DNA of 64,000 bases from Blastococcus sp. CT_GayMR16 (GTDB lineage: Bacteria; Actinomycetota; Actinomycetes; Mycobacteriales; Geodermatophilaceae), in assembly GCF_004570875.1 (NCBI RefSeq), contig NZ_SPQK01000016.1:51214-115213 (forward strand). The letters run 5' to 3'. A program made the translations under genes and the position numbers. The notes beneath the pieces are model-generated. The model was not told the DNA's origin, did no database searches, and worked only from the letters and a program-made list of their open reading frames with translations. Shown one piece after another: positions 6,831-15,640 of this stretch (the first letter of the stretch is position 1; each line of letters starts with the position of its first letter).

Positions 6831-8816
6831 GTGATCGACGTTCCCGAGGAACTCTGGCGGCCGACCCCCGAGAGCATCCGCGCCACCCGGTTGGCCGAGT
6901 TCGCCACCTGGGTCGAGCAACGGCGCGACCTCTCCTTCGGCGACCCCACCAACTACGACCTGCTGTGGCGGTGGTCGGTCGACCATCTGGACCAGTTCTG
7001 GGGCGATCTCGCCACCTGGACCGGGGTGCTGCCCGACGTCCCCGACGACCGGGTGCTGACCGACCGGAGCATGCCCGGTGCCGTCTGGTTCCCCGGCACG
7101 ACGATCAACTATGCCGAACAGGTGCTGCGCAACTCAGGCGACGAGCACCCGGCTCTCATCGCGGTGGCCGAGGACGCGGAACCGATCGAGATCTCCTGGG
7201 CGACGCTGGCCGGCCAGGTCGGCGCGTTCGCCGCGACGCTGCGCAGCCTGAGCGTCCAGCGCGGCGACCGGGTGGCCGGCTACCTGCCCAACGTGCCCGA
7301 GGCGGTGATCGCCTTCCTCGGTGCGGCGTCACTCGGTGCCGTCTGGTCCTCCTGTGCGCCCGACTTCGGCACCCGCGCCGTGCTCGACCGGTTCGCCCAG
7401 ATCGAGCCCACCGTGCTGATCGCCGTCGACGGCTACCGGTTCAACGGCAAGGAGTACGACCGCCGGGACGTCGTCACCGAGCTGCGGGCCTCGCTCCCGA
7501 CCGTGCGGACGACGATCGCCGTTCCACGCCTCTTTCCCGAGGAGGTGCCCGACGGCGCCCTCGCGTGGTCGGAGGCCGTCGCCGACGAGCAGACGCCGTC
7601 GTTCGAGGCGCTGCCGTTCGACCACCCGCTGTGGATCGTCTACTCCTCGGGCACGACCGGGCTGCCCAAGGGCATCGTGCACGGCCATGGCGGCGTCGTC
7701 CTGGAGCAGCGCAAGCAGATCGCCCTGCACATCGACGTCGGCGTCGGCGACCGGCTGTTCTGGTACGCCTCCACCGCCTGGATCATGTGGAACATCGCCA
7801 CGTCGGGGCTGCTCACCGGCGCGACGCTGATCGTCTACGACGGCGCACCCGCCTACCCCTCGATCGACGCGCAGTTCGCGCTGGCCGCGCGCACCGGCAT
7901 GACCTACCTGGGCACGAGTGCCGGCTATCTGAGTGCCTGCGAGAAGGCCGGCATCCGGCCGGGTGACACCCACGACCTCGCGGCGCTGCGCAGCATCGGC
8001 TCGACCGGCTCGCCGCTGCCCTCCGCGGCCTACTACTGGGTCTACGACGCCGTGAAGCCCGACGTGCTGCTCGGGTCGCTGTCGGGCGGCACCGACATCG
8101 CGACCGGCTTCATCGGCAGCTCGCCGCTGCTCCCGGTGACGGCGGGAGAGCTGCAGCGGCCGATGCTGGCCGTCGCGGCGGCGTCCTGGAACGAGGCCGG
8201 CGAGCCGGTCGTGGGCGAGCTGGGCGAACTGGTGGTCACCGAGCCGATGCCCTCGATGCCGCTGTACTTCTGGAACGACGCTCCTCCTGGCCCGCGCGGC
8301 AGCCGCTACCGGGAGGCGTACTTCGAGCCGTGGCGCGGGGTCTGGCGGCACGGCGACTGGCTGGAGATCACCGACCGCGGCACCTGCATCATCACCGGTC
8401 GGTCGGACTCCACGCTCAACCGCGGCGGGGTGCGCATGGGGACGGCCGACATCTACGCGGCCGTCGAGGCGATCCCCGCCGTCCTCGACTGCGTGGTCCT
8501 CGGGGTGGAGCAGCCCGACGGCGGCTACTGGATGCCGCTGTTCGTTCAGCTGGCGCCGGGCGAGGAGCTCACCGACGAGCTGATCGGCACGATCCGGACG
8601 GCGATCCGCGAGCAGGCCAGCCCGCGGCACGTGCCCGACGAGATCATCGCCGTCCCCGGCGTCCCCCACACCCGCACGGGCAAGCGCCTGGAGGTGCCGC
8701 TCAAGCGGCTGTTCCAGGGGGTCGACCCCGCCAAGGCGGTCAACGCCGGGGCCGTGGACGACGCCTCGCTGGTCGACCACTACATCGCCCTGGCCAAGGA
8801 GCGCGCTAGCTCCTGA
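6831..8816 (+). CDS. Acetoacetyl-CoA synthetase (acetoacetate-CoA ligase)
   Basis: A ligase of about 661 residues in the ANL (AMP-forming) superfamily. The AMP-binding loop YSSGTTGLPKGIVHGHGG, the adenine-binding SLSGGTDIATGF segment, the hinge GRSDSTLNRGGVRMGTADIY and the C-terminal Lys motif RTGKRLEVPLKRL are all present. The N-terminal ACS-type extension (TNYDLLWRWSVDHLDQFW, MPGAVWFPGTTINYAEQVL) is that of acetoacetyl-CoA synthetases. The enzyme activates acetoacetate to acetoacetyl-CoA with ATP, feeding ketone-body carbon into fatty-acid and isoprenoid pools. GTG 6831 is preferred because the protein is family-like from VIDVPEELW. Another in-frame GTG lies at 6795. The 3' end overlaps the convergent Nudix gene by 11 bases. 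Confidence 0.92.
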   Translation: MIDVPEELWRPTPESIRATRLAEFATWVEQRRDLSFGDPTNYDLLWRWSVDHLDQFWGDLATWTGVLPDVPDDRVLTDRSMPGAVWFPGTTINYAEQVLRNSGDEHPALIAVAEDAEPIEISWATLAGQVGAFAATLRSLSVQRGDRVAGYLPNVPEAVIAFLGAASLGAVWSSCAPDFGTRAVLDRFAQIEPTVLIAVDGYRFNGKEYDRRDVVTELRASLPTVRTTIAVPRLFPEEVPDGALAWSEAVADEQTPSFEALPFDHPLWIVYSSGTTGLPKGIVHGHGGVVLEQRKQIALHIDVGVGDRLFWYASTAWIMWNIATSGLLTGATLIVYDGAPAYPSIDAQFALAARTGMTYLGTSAGYLSACEKAGIRPGDTHDLAALRSIGSTGSPLPSAAYYWVYDAVKPDVLLGSLSGGTDIATGFIGSSPLLPVTAGELQRPMLAVAAASWNEAGEPVVGELGELVVTEPMPSMPLYFWNDAPPGPRGSRYREAYFEPWRGVWRHGDWLEITDRGTCIITGRSDSTLNRGGVRMGTADIYAAVEAIPAVLDCVVLGVEQPDGGYWMPLFVQLAPGEELTDELIGTIRTAIREQASPRHVPDEIIAVPGVPHTRTGKRLEVPLKRLFQGVDPAKAVNAGAVDDASLVDHYIALAKERASS

Positions 8817-9465
8817 ACGGTCCGCGCAGCGCCGCCCACTGCAGCAGCATGATCGTCTTGGCGTCGGCGATCCGGCCGTCGTCGATCATGTCCAGGGCCT
8901 CATCGATGTCGAGCTCGACGATCTCGATGTCCTCGCCCTCGTCGGCGACTCCGCCGCGGTCGCCGGTGCGGTCGGCCGGGCTGTAGGGGGCGGCGAAGAA
9001 GTGCAGCCGCTCGGTCACCGAGCCCGGGCTCATCCACACGTCGAACACGTGCTCCACCGCACCGACGGTGACGCCGAGCTCCTCCTCCACCTCGCGGCGG
9101 ACGGCGTCCTCCGGTGACTCGTCGTCCAGCAGGCCGGCGGCGGCCTCCAGCAGCATCCCGTCCGGATGGCCGTTGACGTAGGCGGGGAAGCGGAACTGGC
9201 GGCTGAGCAGGACCGTGCGCCGGGCGACGTCGTACAGCAGCAGCGTGGCGCCGTTGCCCCGGTCGTAGGTCTCGCGCTGCTCGGTGGTCCAGGTGCCGTC
9301 GGGACGGCGCCGCTCGAGCGTCGTCCGCCGGAGCACGTGCCAGCCACTCGCCAGGAGCTCGACATCGCGGACGACGACGTCGGGATTGCCGGTCAGGTCG
9401 CGGCCGACCTGGTCCAGCCCGGTGCGGCCGCGGGAGTCGGGCACGTCGATGCCAGGGACGCTCAC
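8806..9465 (-). CDS. NudK-like Nudix hydrolase (GDP-mannose/nucleotide-sugar pyrophosphatase)
   Basis: A 219-residue Nudix hydrolase. The Nudix box reads GLLDDESPEDAVRREVEEELGV, with one residue fewer between the first Gly and Glu than the canonical motif, an arrangement also seen in NudK. The following MSPGSVTERLHFFAAPY and the C-terminal EDIEIVELDIDEALDMI closely resemble E. coli NudK, which cleaves GDP-mannose to GMP and mannose-1-phosphate. An ADP-ribose pyrophosphatase role is the main alternative. An N-terminal beta-rich subdomain precedes the catalytic domain. The start is GTG 9465. It is convergent with the acetoacetyl-CoA synthetase gene. Confidence 0.85.
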   Translation of the reverse strand: MSVPGIDVPDSRGRTGLDQVGRDLTGNPDVVVRDVELLASGWHVLRRTTLERRRPDGTWTTEQRETYDRGNGATLLLYDVARRTVLLSRQFRFPAYVNGHPDGMLLEAAAGLLDDESPEDAVRREVEEELGVTVGAVEHVFDVWMSPGSVTERLHFFAAPYSPADRTGDRGGVADEGEDIEIVELDIDEALDMIDDGRIADAKTIMLLQWAALRGPFRS

Positions 9466-9598
9466 GCATCGACCCTAGGTCGTGGCCTTGCTCACCTGGG
9501 CGGATGACCCTGGTGTGCGGAGGGCATGTCCAGCCACCAAGGTGTACGTGATCACGCTGCCGTCCGACCCTGATGCCACGCCGAGGAGAGAGCCGACG

Positions 9599-10846
9599 AT
9601 GACGTCGAGCGACAACGAGATCTGGCAGCCCGAGCCTCCGGTGCTCCTCCCCCCGTGGCACACCCAGGAGCGGGAGGAGCTGCAGCAGCAGGCGCGCCGG
9701 TTCGCGATGGACGAGGTGCTGCCGGTCGCCAACGAGCTCGACCCGCAGAAGGGCGAGATCCCGGCGTCCCTGCTCAACCGGCTGGCCGAGCTCGGTTACT
9801 TCGGCATCACCGTCCCGGCCGAGCACGGCGGCCTCGGCCTCGGCGTCTTCGAGTACTGCATGGTCAGCGAGGAGCTGGCCCGCGCCTGGATGTCGACGGC
9901 CAGCATCCTGGCCCGTTCCCAGGGCCTCGGGACGGCGGTGCCCGAGGAGGCCAAGCGGAACGACCTGCTCGCCCGCAGCGCGCGCGGCGACTGGATCGGC
10001 GCGATCGCGCTGTCCGAGCCCGATGCCGGCTCCGACCTGGCCGGGGTCTCGACCCGCGCGGTGCTCGACGGCGACGAGTGGGTGGTCACCGGGCGCAAAC
10101 GCTGGTGCGGCAACGCGAAGGCCGCCGACTTCATCCAGGTGCTGGTGCGCGAGCGGGACCCGGAGGAGGGCGAGTCCCGCTCGAAGGGCCTGGTCAACCT
10201 GCTGCTGGAGAAGAAGCGGGGCGAGTTCCCCGAGGGGTTGTCCGGCTATCCGATCGACAAGGTGGGGTATCACGGCTTCCTCACCTGGGACCTGACCTTC
10301 GACGGCGTCCGGATCCCCGCGGGCAACGTCATCGACGAGGCCGCGGCCAGCGACGAGGAGGGCGACGACGCCAAGCGGGCCGGCTTCGCCGAGGCGCAGA
10401 AGTTCCTCAACACCGCGCGGGTGCACACCGCTGCGCGCGCGGTCGGCCTCGCCCGGGCCGCCCTGGAGGACTCGATCGTCTACCTGCAGGAGCGCGAGCA
10501 GTTCGGCCACCCGATCGGCGACTTCCAGGCACTGCGGTTCAACGTCGCCGAGATGGCCGCGCAGATCGAGCAGTCCCGCGCCTTCTACCGGCAGGTGGCA
10601 CACCTCCTCGACCTCGGCGTCCCCTGCGAGAAGGAGGCGTCGATGGTGAAGCTCGAGGCCACCGAGATGTCGGTGCGGGTGACCAACCAGGCCATGCAGC
10701 TGCACGGCGGGAACGGCTACACCACCGAGCGGCAGGTCGAGCGGCACTGGCGCGACGCCCGGCTGACCACGATCTTCGAGGGCACCAGCGAGATCCAGAA
10801 GCGGATCATCAGCGACCGCCTGCTGCCCCGGAGCCCGCTGACCTGA
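9599..10846 (+). CDS. Acyl-CoA dehydrogenase
   Basis: A 415-residue flavoprotein of the acyl-CoA dehydrogenase family, which oxidises acyl-CoA to trans-2-enoyl-CoA with FAD and passes electrons to ETF. Both family signatures are visible: GAIALSEPDAGSDLAG in the N-terminal/middle region, and QLHGGNGYTTERQVERHWRDAR near the C-terminus. IFEGTSEIQ carries the glutamate normally used as catalytic base. ATG 9599 follows a GGAGAGA ribosome-binding site. An upstream in-frame start at 9482 would add 39 residues without family character. The gene stands alone and ends just before a long perfect hairpin shared with the convergent MerR/clamp gene. Chain-length specificity is not predictable. Confidence 0.92.
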   Translation: MTSSDNEIWQPEPPVLLPPWHTQEREELQQQARRFAMDEVLPVANELDPQKGEIPASLLNRLAELGYFGITVPAEHGGLGLGVFEYCMVSEELARAWMSTASILARSQGLGTAVPEEAKRNDLLARSARGDWIGAIALSEPDAGSDLAGVSTRAVLDGDEWVVTGRKRWCGNAKAADFIQVLVRERDPEEGESRSKGLVNLLLEKKRGEFPEGLSGYPIDKVGYHGFLTWDLTFDGVRIPAGNVIDEAAASDEEGDDAKRAGFAEAQKFLNTARVHTAARAVGLARAALEDSIVYLQEREQFGHPIGDFQALRFNVAEMAAQIEQSRAFYRQVAHLLDLGVPCEKEASMVKLEATEMSVRVTNQAMQLHGGNGYTTERQVERHWRDARLTTIFEGTSEIQKRIISDRLLPRSPLT

Positions 10847-10850
10847 CGGT

Positions 10851-10899
10851 TGTGCGCTGATCGTGGTGATGGCCGGCTCATCACCACGATCAGCGCACA
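10851..10899. terminator. Perfect 20-bp inverted repeat, likely bidirectional terminator
   Basis: The left arm TGTGCGCTGATCGTGGTGAT (10851-10870) and right arm (10880-10899) are perfect reverse complements around a 9-base loop. It lies between the stops of two convergent genes, where a bidirectional terminator is expected. No T-tract follows. The stem is longer and less GC-rich than the other hairpins here, so it may be a dispersed palindromic repeat. Confidence 0.75.
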
Positions 10900-10912
10900 G
10901 TGGTCCGAAGCC

Positions 10913-11989
10913 TCAGCCCAGGCGGATCGGCATGAGCATGCTGACGTCGCCGGCCCGGCCCGGGACCCGGATCGCCAGCGGTGCGATGGGGCCGTCGAGC
11001 TCGAGGACCAGCTGACCGGGGCCGCCGGCGTCGAGGGCCTCCAGCAGGAACTCCCGGTTCACCCCCATCTCGAGGACCCCCGCGGTCTCGGACGCGAAGC
11101 TCACCCCGCCGTCGCGCCCGAGGCTGAGAACGGACACCTCCTGCTCGCTCCCGGCCTCCTCCCCGCGGACGACGCGGGTGGCTGCGGCGGCCAGCTCCGC
11201 CCGGAGCGCGGCGGCATCGACGTCCACGCGGTGCGTGGCGCTGCCGCGCAGCAGCCGGCGGTAGTCCGGGAAGTCGTGGTCGAGCCGTCGGCCGCGCACG
11301 GTGTGGCCGCCGGTCTCGACGGTGAGGTCGTCGCCGGTGACGGTGATCGCGACCGGGCCGGCGTCGTCGCCGAGCACTGCGAGCAGCTCGTCCACGAGCG
11401 TCACCGGGACGATCGCGCTCACCGGCGGCCCACTGACCCCGGCACCGGCGAGCGTGGACACGGCCAGCCGGTAACGGTCACTGGCGGCCAGCCGGACGGC
11501 GTCGCCGTCCACGTCGAGGAGGACTCCCGTCAGCATGGGCAGTTCGGCGTCGGTGCTCACGGCGTAGCGGACGGCGCGCAGGGCGGTGCCCAGTTCCTCG
11601 GCGGTCGTGGTGATGCGGCTCGGGCTGGGGACGGCGGTCATCGGGCTCTCCTGGTCGAGTAGGGATCGGGTCGCGGAGAGCTCACGGCGGGCGTCGTCCA
11701 GGCCTTCCTCCAGGCGCGTCAGGTGCGCCTGGAGGATCCCGTCGACCACCGGGCGGTCCCGGCGGTGCTCGAGCACCCGGCAGATGTCGGCCAGCGGCAT
11801 GCCGACGCGACGCAGCCGGGCGACGAGCCGCGCGGTGACGACCTGGTCGTCGGCGTACCAGCGGTAGTTGCTGTGCGGGTCCACCCGGGCCGGCACGAGC
11901 ACGCCGGCGCCGTCGTAGAACCGCAGGGCGCTCACCGTCAGCCCGCACTCGCGGGCCATCTGACCGATCCCGCGCACGTGTTCCTCCAC
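10913..11989 (-). CDS. MerR-type regulator fused to DNA polymerase III beta-clamp domains II and III
   Basis: A 358-residue fusion. Residues 1-75 form a MerR winged helix (GIGQMARECGLTVSALRFYD, then NYRWYADDQVV and RVGMPLADICRVL). Residues 76-115 are the helical dimerisation segment. Residues 120-358 match the second and third domains of the bacterial sliding clamp: ELPMLTGVLLDVDGDAVRLA followed by SDRYRLAV, then FPDYRRLLRG, and the terminal MLMPIRL, which mirrors the clamp's C-terminal MPMRL. Clamp domain I is absent, so ring formation as in DnaN is not expected. The domain II/III cleft that binds clamp-interaction peptides may persist. The upstream region holds a MerR-type long-spacer promoter, and the predicted transcript starts at or next to the GTG at 11989, so translation may be leaderless. 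An in-frame GTG at 11977 is the alternative start. Confidence 0.85.
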   Translation of the reverse strand: MEEHVRGIGQMARECGLTVSALRFYDGAGVLVPARVDPHSNYRWYADDQVVTARLVARLRRVGMPLADICRVLEHRRDRPVVDGILQAHLTRLEEGLDDARRELSATRSLLDQESPMTAVPSPSRITTTAEELGTALRAVRYAVSTDAELPMLTGVLLDVDGDAVRLAASDRYRLAVSTLAGAGVSGPPVSAIVPVTLVDELLAVLGDDAGPVAITVTGDDLTVETGGHTVRGRRLDHDFPDYRRLLRGSATHRVDVDAAALRAELAAAATRVVRGEEAGSEQEVSVLSLGRDGGVSFASETAGVLEMGVNREFLLEALDAGGPGQLVLELDGPIAPLAIRVPGRAGDVSMLMPIRLG

Positions 11990-11996
11990 GTGCTCG

Positions 11997-12027
11997 ACCG
12001 TCGGGCCTCGACCTGGTCGAGAGTCAA
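11997..12027 (-). promoter_or_regulatory. MerR-type promoter: 19-bp spacer with internal dyad
   Basis: Read on the minus strand, a -35 TTGACT (12027-12022) and a weak -10 GACGGT (12002-11997) are separated by 19 bases. The spacer contains a perfect 15-base dyad, CTCGACC-A-GGTCGAG (12007-12021). Over-long spacers with an operator dyad between the -35 and -10 are the hallmark of promoters twisted into shape by MerR activators. The promoter points at the MerR/clamp gene starting at 11989, so autoregulation is likely. Confidence 0.7.
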
Positions 12028-12049
12028 CCCGGACGCGCCGACACTCCGC

Positions 12050-13756
12050 TCAGGCGACGCGCAGGACCCGCGCCTCCCACGGGCGCAGGGTGTCCCCGGC
12101 GTCCGGCAGGTTGCCCAGCACGAGCTCGGCACCCAGCGCCTGCGGCAGCAGCCCGGCCAGGGGATACGGCGTCCGGCTGACGTTGCAGACGACCAGCAGC
12201 ACCTTGCCGTCGAGGGTGCGGGTGAAGGCGTACACGTGGTCGTGCTCGTGCAGCAGCATCGTGAAGTCGCCGAGGGCGACGACGTCGTTCTCGTGCCGCA
12301 GGGCGATCAGCCGCCGGTAGTGGGCGAGCACGGATCCCGGGTCGTCGCGCTGCGCGGCCGCGTTCCACTCGCCGTGGTCGGGGTTCACGGGCAGCCAGGG
12401 CGTCCCGAGGGTGAACCCGGCGTGCTCGGTGTCGTCCCACTGCACCGGTGTGCGGGCGTTGTCCCGGCTCATCCGGCGCAGCGCGGCGAGGACGGCCGTC
12501 GGGTCATGGCCCGCGACCATCTCCGAGGAGAAGTGGTTGACCGACTCGACGTCGGAGAAGTCGTCGACGGAGGTGAACGGATAATTCGCCATCCCGATCT
12601 CCTGGCCCTGGTAGACGTACGGCGTCCCGCGGTGCAAGTGCAGCAGCGTGGCCAGGCAGGTCGCGGAATCGCGGCGGAAGGCGGGGGAGTCGTCCCCGAA
12701 CCGGGACACCGCGCGCGGCTGGTCGTGGTTGTCCCAGTAGAGGGAGTTCCAGCCGACGTCGGCGAGGCCCGCCTGCCACCGGCCGAGCGACGCCTTGAGG
12801 TCGCGCATCCGGAGCGGCCGGAGGTCCCACTTGGAGCTGCCCTGGTCGAGGCCGACGTGCTCGAACTGGAAGACCATGTCCACCTCGGCACGGGCCGGGT
12901 CGGTGAACAGCCGCGCCTGCTCCACGGTGACGCCCGGCATCTCCCCGACGGTCAGCAGGGCAGCGTCGCGCCCGGCGAACACCTCACGGTGCATCTCCTG
13001 CAGGAACTCGTGGATCCGGGGGCCGCACAGGTAGGACGCCGACCCGTCGCCGAGGGCGCTCCCGTGGATCGGCGGCCCGTCGTGCAGGTGGCCGTCCGGC
13101 GCGACGTCCTTGGAGATCATGTTGATGACGTCCATGCGGAAGCCGTCGACCCCGCGGTCGAGCCACCACCGCATCATGGCGTAGATCGCCTGCCGGACCT
13201 CGGTGTTCTCCCAGTTGAGATCGGGCTGCTTCCGGTCGAAAAGGTGCAGGTAGTACTCACCGCTCGCCTCGTCGTACTCCCAGGTGGGACCGGAGAAGAA
13301 CGACTGCCAGTTGGTCGGCTCCGCGCTCGGGTCGCCGCCGGCGAACCCGCCGCGGGGTGGCCGCCACCAGTACCAGTCGCGCCTGGGGGACGCCGCGGAC
13401 GACCGGGACTCCACGAACCACGGGTGCTCGTCGCTGGTGTGGTTGACGACGAGGTCCATCACCAGCCGCATCCCGCGCCGGTGCAGCTCGGCGATCAACT
13501 CGTCCAGCTGGGCCAGCGTGCCGAACAGCGGGTCGATGTCCTGGTAGTCGCTGATGTCGTAGCCGTTGTCGGCCTGCGGCGACGGGTACACCGGCGAGAG
13601 CCACAGGACGTCGACGCCCAGGTCGGCCAGGTGGTCCAGCCGCAGCAGGACGCCGCCCAGATCGCCGATGCCGTCGCCGTCGGAGTCCATGAAGGACCGG
13701 GGATAGACCTGGTAGACGACTGCGCGGGCCCACCAGGGCGCGTGCTGCGGGTCCAT
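12050..13756 (-). CDS. GH13 alpha-glucosidase, oligo-1,6-glucosidase-like
   Basis: A 568-residue glycoside hydrolase family 13 enzyme. Conserved region I is DLVVNHTSDEHPWF, region II is GVDGFRMDVIN with nucleophile Asp209, region III has acid/base Glu272 (LLTVGEMPGV), and region IV has Asp345 (YWDNHDQPR). The Val after the nucleophile Asp is the residue associated with alpha-1,6 preference (isomaltose, panose) in this subfamily, so oligo-1,6-glucosidase activity is favoured over maltase. No signal peptide is visible, so the enzyme is cytoplasmic. The start ATG 13756 overlaps the TGA of the upstream VOC gene (ATGA), indicating an operon. No sugar transporter is adjacent. Confidence 0.92.
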   Translation of the reverse strand: MDPQHAPWWARAVVYQVYPRSFMDSDGDGIGDLGGVLLRLDHLADLGVDVLWLSPVYPSPQADNGYDISDYQDIDPLFGTLAQLDELIAELHRRGMRLVMDLVVNHTSDEHPWFVESRSSAASPRRDWYWWRPPRGGFAGGDPSAEPTNWQSFFSGPTWEYDEASGEYYLHLFDRKQPDLNWENTEVRQAIYAMMRWWLDRGVDGFRMDVINMISKDVAPDGHLHDGPPIHGSALGDGSASYLCGPRIHEFLQEMHREVFAGRDAALLTVGEMPGVTVEQARLFTDPARAEVDMVFQFEHVGLDQGSSKWDLRPLRMRDLKASLGRWQAGLADVGWNSLYWDNHDQPRAVSRFGDDSPAFRRDSATCLATLLHLHRGTPYVYQGQEIGMANYPFTSVDDFSDVESVNHFSSEMVAGHDPTAVLAALRRMSRDNARTPVQWDDTEHAGFTLGTPWLPVNPDHGEWNAAAQRDDPGSVLAHYRRLIALRHENDVVALGDFTMLLHEHDHVYAFTRTLDGKVLLVVCNVSRTPYPLAGLLPQALGAELVLGNLPDAGDTLRPWEARVLRVA

Positions 13757-14142
13757 CAGGCGGGGAAGGTGTGGTGCACGGCCTCGACGTTGTTGCCGTC
13801 GGGATCGCGGACGAAGACCCCGTAGTAGCCCGGGTGGTACTCCGGCCAGATCCGCGGTTCGTGCAGGATCTCGGTGCCCGCTGCCTGCGCGGCCGCGAAG
13901 ACGTCGTCGACGGCCCGCCGGGACGGGGCTGTCAGCGCGAGGTGCACCGGCCGATTGCCCGGGCCCTCCATCGGACCGAACCACAGCTTCGGGAACCCGT
14001 CCGGGCCGGCCAGCGCGACGACCGTGCCCTCGGGGTGGTCGAAGCGCCTGGCCTGGCGGATCCCGCACGCGGCGAACACCCGGACGTAGAACTCGGCCGC
14101 GGCGTCGACGTCCGCGCACTGCAGTGCCAGGTGGTCGAGCAT
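13756..14142 (-). CDS. VOC superfamily (glyoxalase/bleomycin-resistance-like) protein
   Basis: A 128-residue vicinal-oxygen-chelate protein with two beta-alpha-beta-beta-beta halves. It begins MLDHLALQCADVDAAAEFYVRVF and ends with the typical GVFVRDPDGNNVEAVHH. Candidate metal ligands are His4, a mid-protein His (PVHLALTAP) and the Glu in NNVEAVHH. VOC proteins include glyoxalase I, ring-cleavage dioxygenases and drug-binding proteins, and the sequence does not tell which applies. Its stop overlaps the ATG of the alpha-glucosidase. It is divergent from the MFS exporter gene at 14263. Confidence 0.87.
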   Translation of the reverse strand: MLDHLALQCADVDAAAEFYVRVFAACGIRQARRFDHPEGTVVALAGPDGFPKLWFGPMEGPGNRPVHLALTAPSRRAVDDVFAAAQAAGTEILHEPRIWPEYHPGYYGVFVRDPDGNNVEAVHHTFPA

Positions 14143-14262
14143 GGACTGGACGCTAGTGCGGGGGACCGACACCGGCACCAGGCCGGTGCGCCCCCCGCGA
14201 AATCGGATGCGTCCTGTCCTACCCGTCACCCACCATGGGACGACGACTCCCGGAGGACACCC

Positions 14263-15561
14263 ATGACCAGCCTGCCCAGGGCGCTGTCGCCCCTGCGGCA
14301 CACCCAGTACCGCCTGCTCGTGGCGTCGATGGCGCTCTCGCTGCTGGGGGCCGGGCTCTGGGCGGTCGCGGTCGTCTGGCAGGTTGTGGCGCTGGACGGC
14401 GGGCCCGCGGCGCTGTCGCTGGTCGCCGCACTGGCCGCCGGCGGCATGCTCGCGACCACCCTGCTGGGTGGAGCGCTGGCCGACCGCATCCCGCAGCGGC
14501 GCATCCTGCTGGCGACCGAGTTGCTGCAGGGCACGACGATGGCCCTGATCGCCGCGCTGTCCCTCGCGGGCGCCCTCCAGTTGTGGCACCTGGCGGGGGC
14601 GGCCCTGGTCAGCGGGCTGGCGATGGGGCTCTACTACCCGGCGTACTCGGCGCTCGTGCCGGCACTCGTCCCCGAAGGTGAGCTGCTCGCGGTCAACGGC
14701 CTCGAGGGCATGGTCCGGCCGCTGCTGCAGAACGCGGCCGGACCGGCCGCGGCCGGGTTCCTGGTGGCCGCGCTGTCTCCCGGCGCGGCCCTCGCCGCCA
14801 CGGCAGCGGCCTCGTTGCTGGCGGCGGCGTGCCTGTGGGGCCTGTCGACGACCCCCGTCCGCCGCGACCTGCCCGCGGACGGCGAGGAGACGACCGGCCT
14901 GCTCGCCGACGTCCGCGAAGGCTTCGTCTACATGGTGCGCACGCCGTGGCTGTTCGCGACGCTGCTGTTCGCGTCGCTGATGCTGCTGGTCTTCATCGGA
15001 CCCCTCGAGGTCCTGGTCCCGTTCGCCATCAAGGACGCCGGGGGCGGGCCCACCCAGCACGGGTACGTGCTGGCCGCGTTCGGCGTCGGCGGTGCGGTCG
15101 GCTCGCTGGTGGTCGCCTCGTTCCGGCTGCCCCGGCGCTACCTCACGGTCATGAACCTGCTGTGGGGGCTGGGGTGCATCCCGCTGGTGGTGTTCGGCTT
15201 CCGGTCCGACCTCTGGGTGATGATCGCGGCCGGCGCCGTCATGGGCGCGACCTTCCAGGCGGGCATGGTCATCTGGGGAACGCTGCTCCAGCGCCGCGTC
15301 CCACCGGCCCTGCTCGGCCGGGTGTCCAGCCTCGACTTCTTCGTGTCGCTGAGCTTCATGCCCCTGTCGATGGCGCTCGCCGGCACGGTCAGCGAGGTCA
15401 TCGGCCTGACCGCGACCTTCCTCGTCGCCGGTCTGGCACCGACCCTCATGGCCGTCGTGGCGATCGTGGCCGCTCACCTCCCGGCCGACGAGCTCGCCCA
15501 CCCCCTCGACGTCCCGGCCGAGCCCACGCCGGAGGACGAGCAGCAGCTCGACCGCGTCTGA
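14263..15561 (+). CDS. MFS exporter, EntS/MFS_3-like
   Basis: A 432-residue major facilitator protein with about twelve hydrophobic segments. The ADRIPQRRILLATE motif follows helix 2-3, as in MFS motif A. The architecture and the central NGLEGMVRPLLQNAAGPAAAGFLV segment are those of the EntS/enterobactin-exporter-like branch, often siderophore or drug exporters. ATG 14263 follows a good ribosome-binding site (CGGAGGACACCC), while the open frame reaches far upstream without family sequence. The acidic C-terminal tail is cytoplasmic. A role in siderophore export is possible but not supported by neighbours here. Confidence 0.87.
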   Translation: MTSLPRALSPLRHTQYRLLVASMALSLLGAGLWAVAVVWQVVALDGGPAALSLVAALAAGGMLATTLLGGALADRIPQRRILLATELLQGTTMALIAALSLAGALQLWHLAGAALVSGLAMGLYYPAYSALVPALVPEGELLAVNGLEGMVRPLLQNAAGPAAAGFLVAALSPGAALAATAAASLLAAACLWGLSTTPVRRDLPADGEETTGLLADVREGFVYMVRTPWLFATLLFASLMLLVFIGPLEVLVPFAIKDAGGGPTQHGYVLAAFGVGGAVGSLVVASFRLPRRYLTVMNLLWGLGCIPLVVFGFRSDLWVMIAAGAVMGATFQAGMVIWGTLLQRRVPPALLGRVSSLDFFVSLSFMPLSMALAGTVSEVIGLTATFLVAGLAPTLMAVVAIVAAHLPADELAHPLDVPAEPTPEDEQQLDRV

Positions 15562-15640
15562 GGCGGCCCGGCGGGGTCCGGCCGCCGCTGCTTGGATGGA
15601 CGGACGACGCCGGGATCGCCCCGGCGCGGGAGGGAGAACC

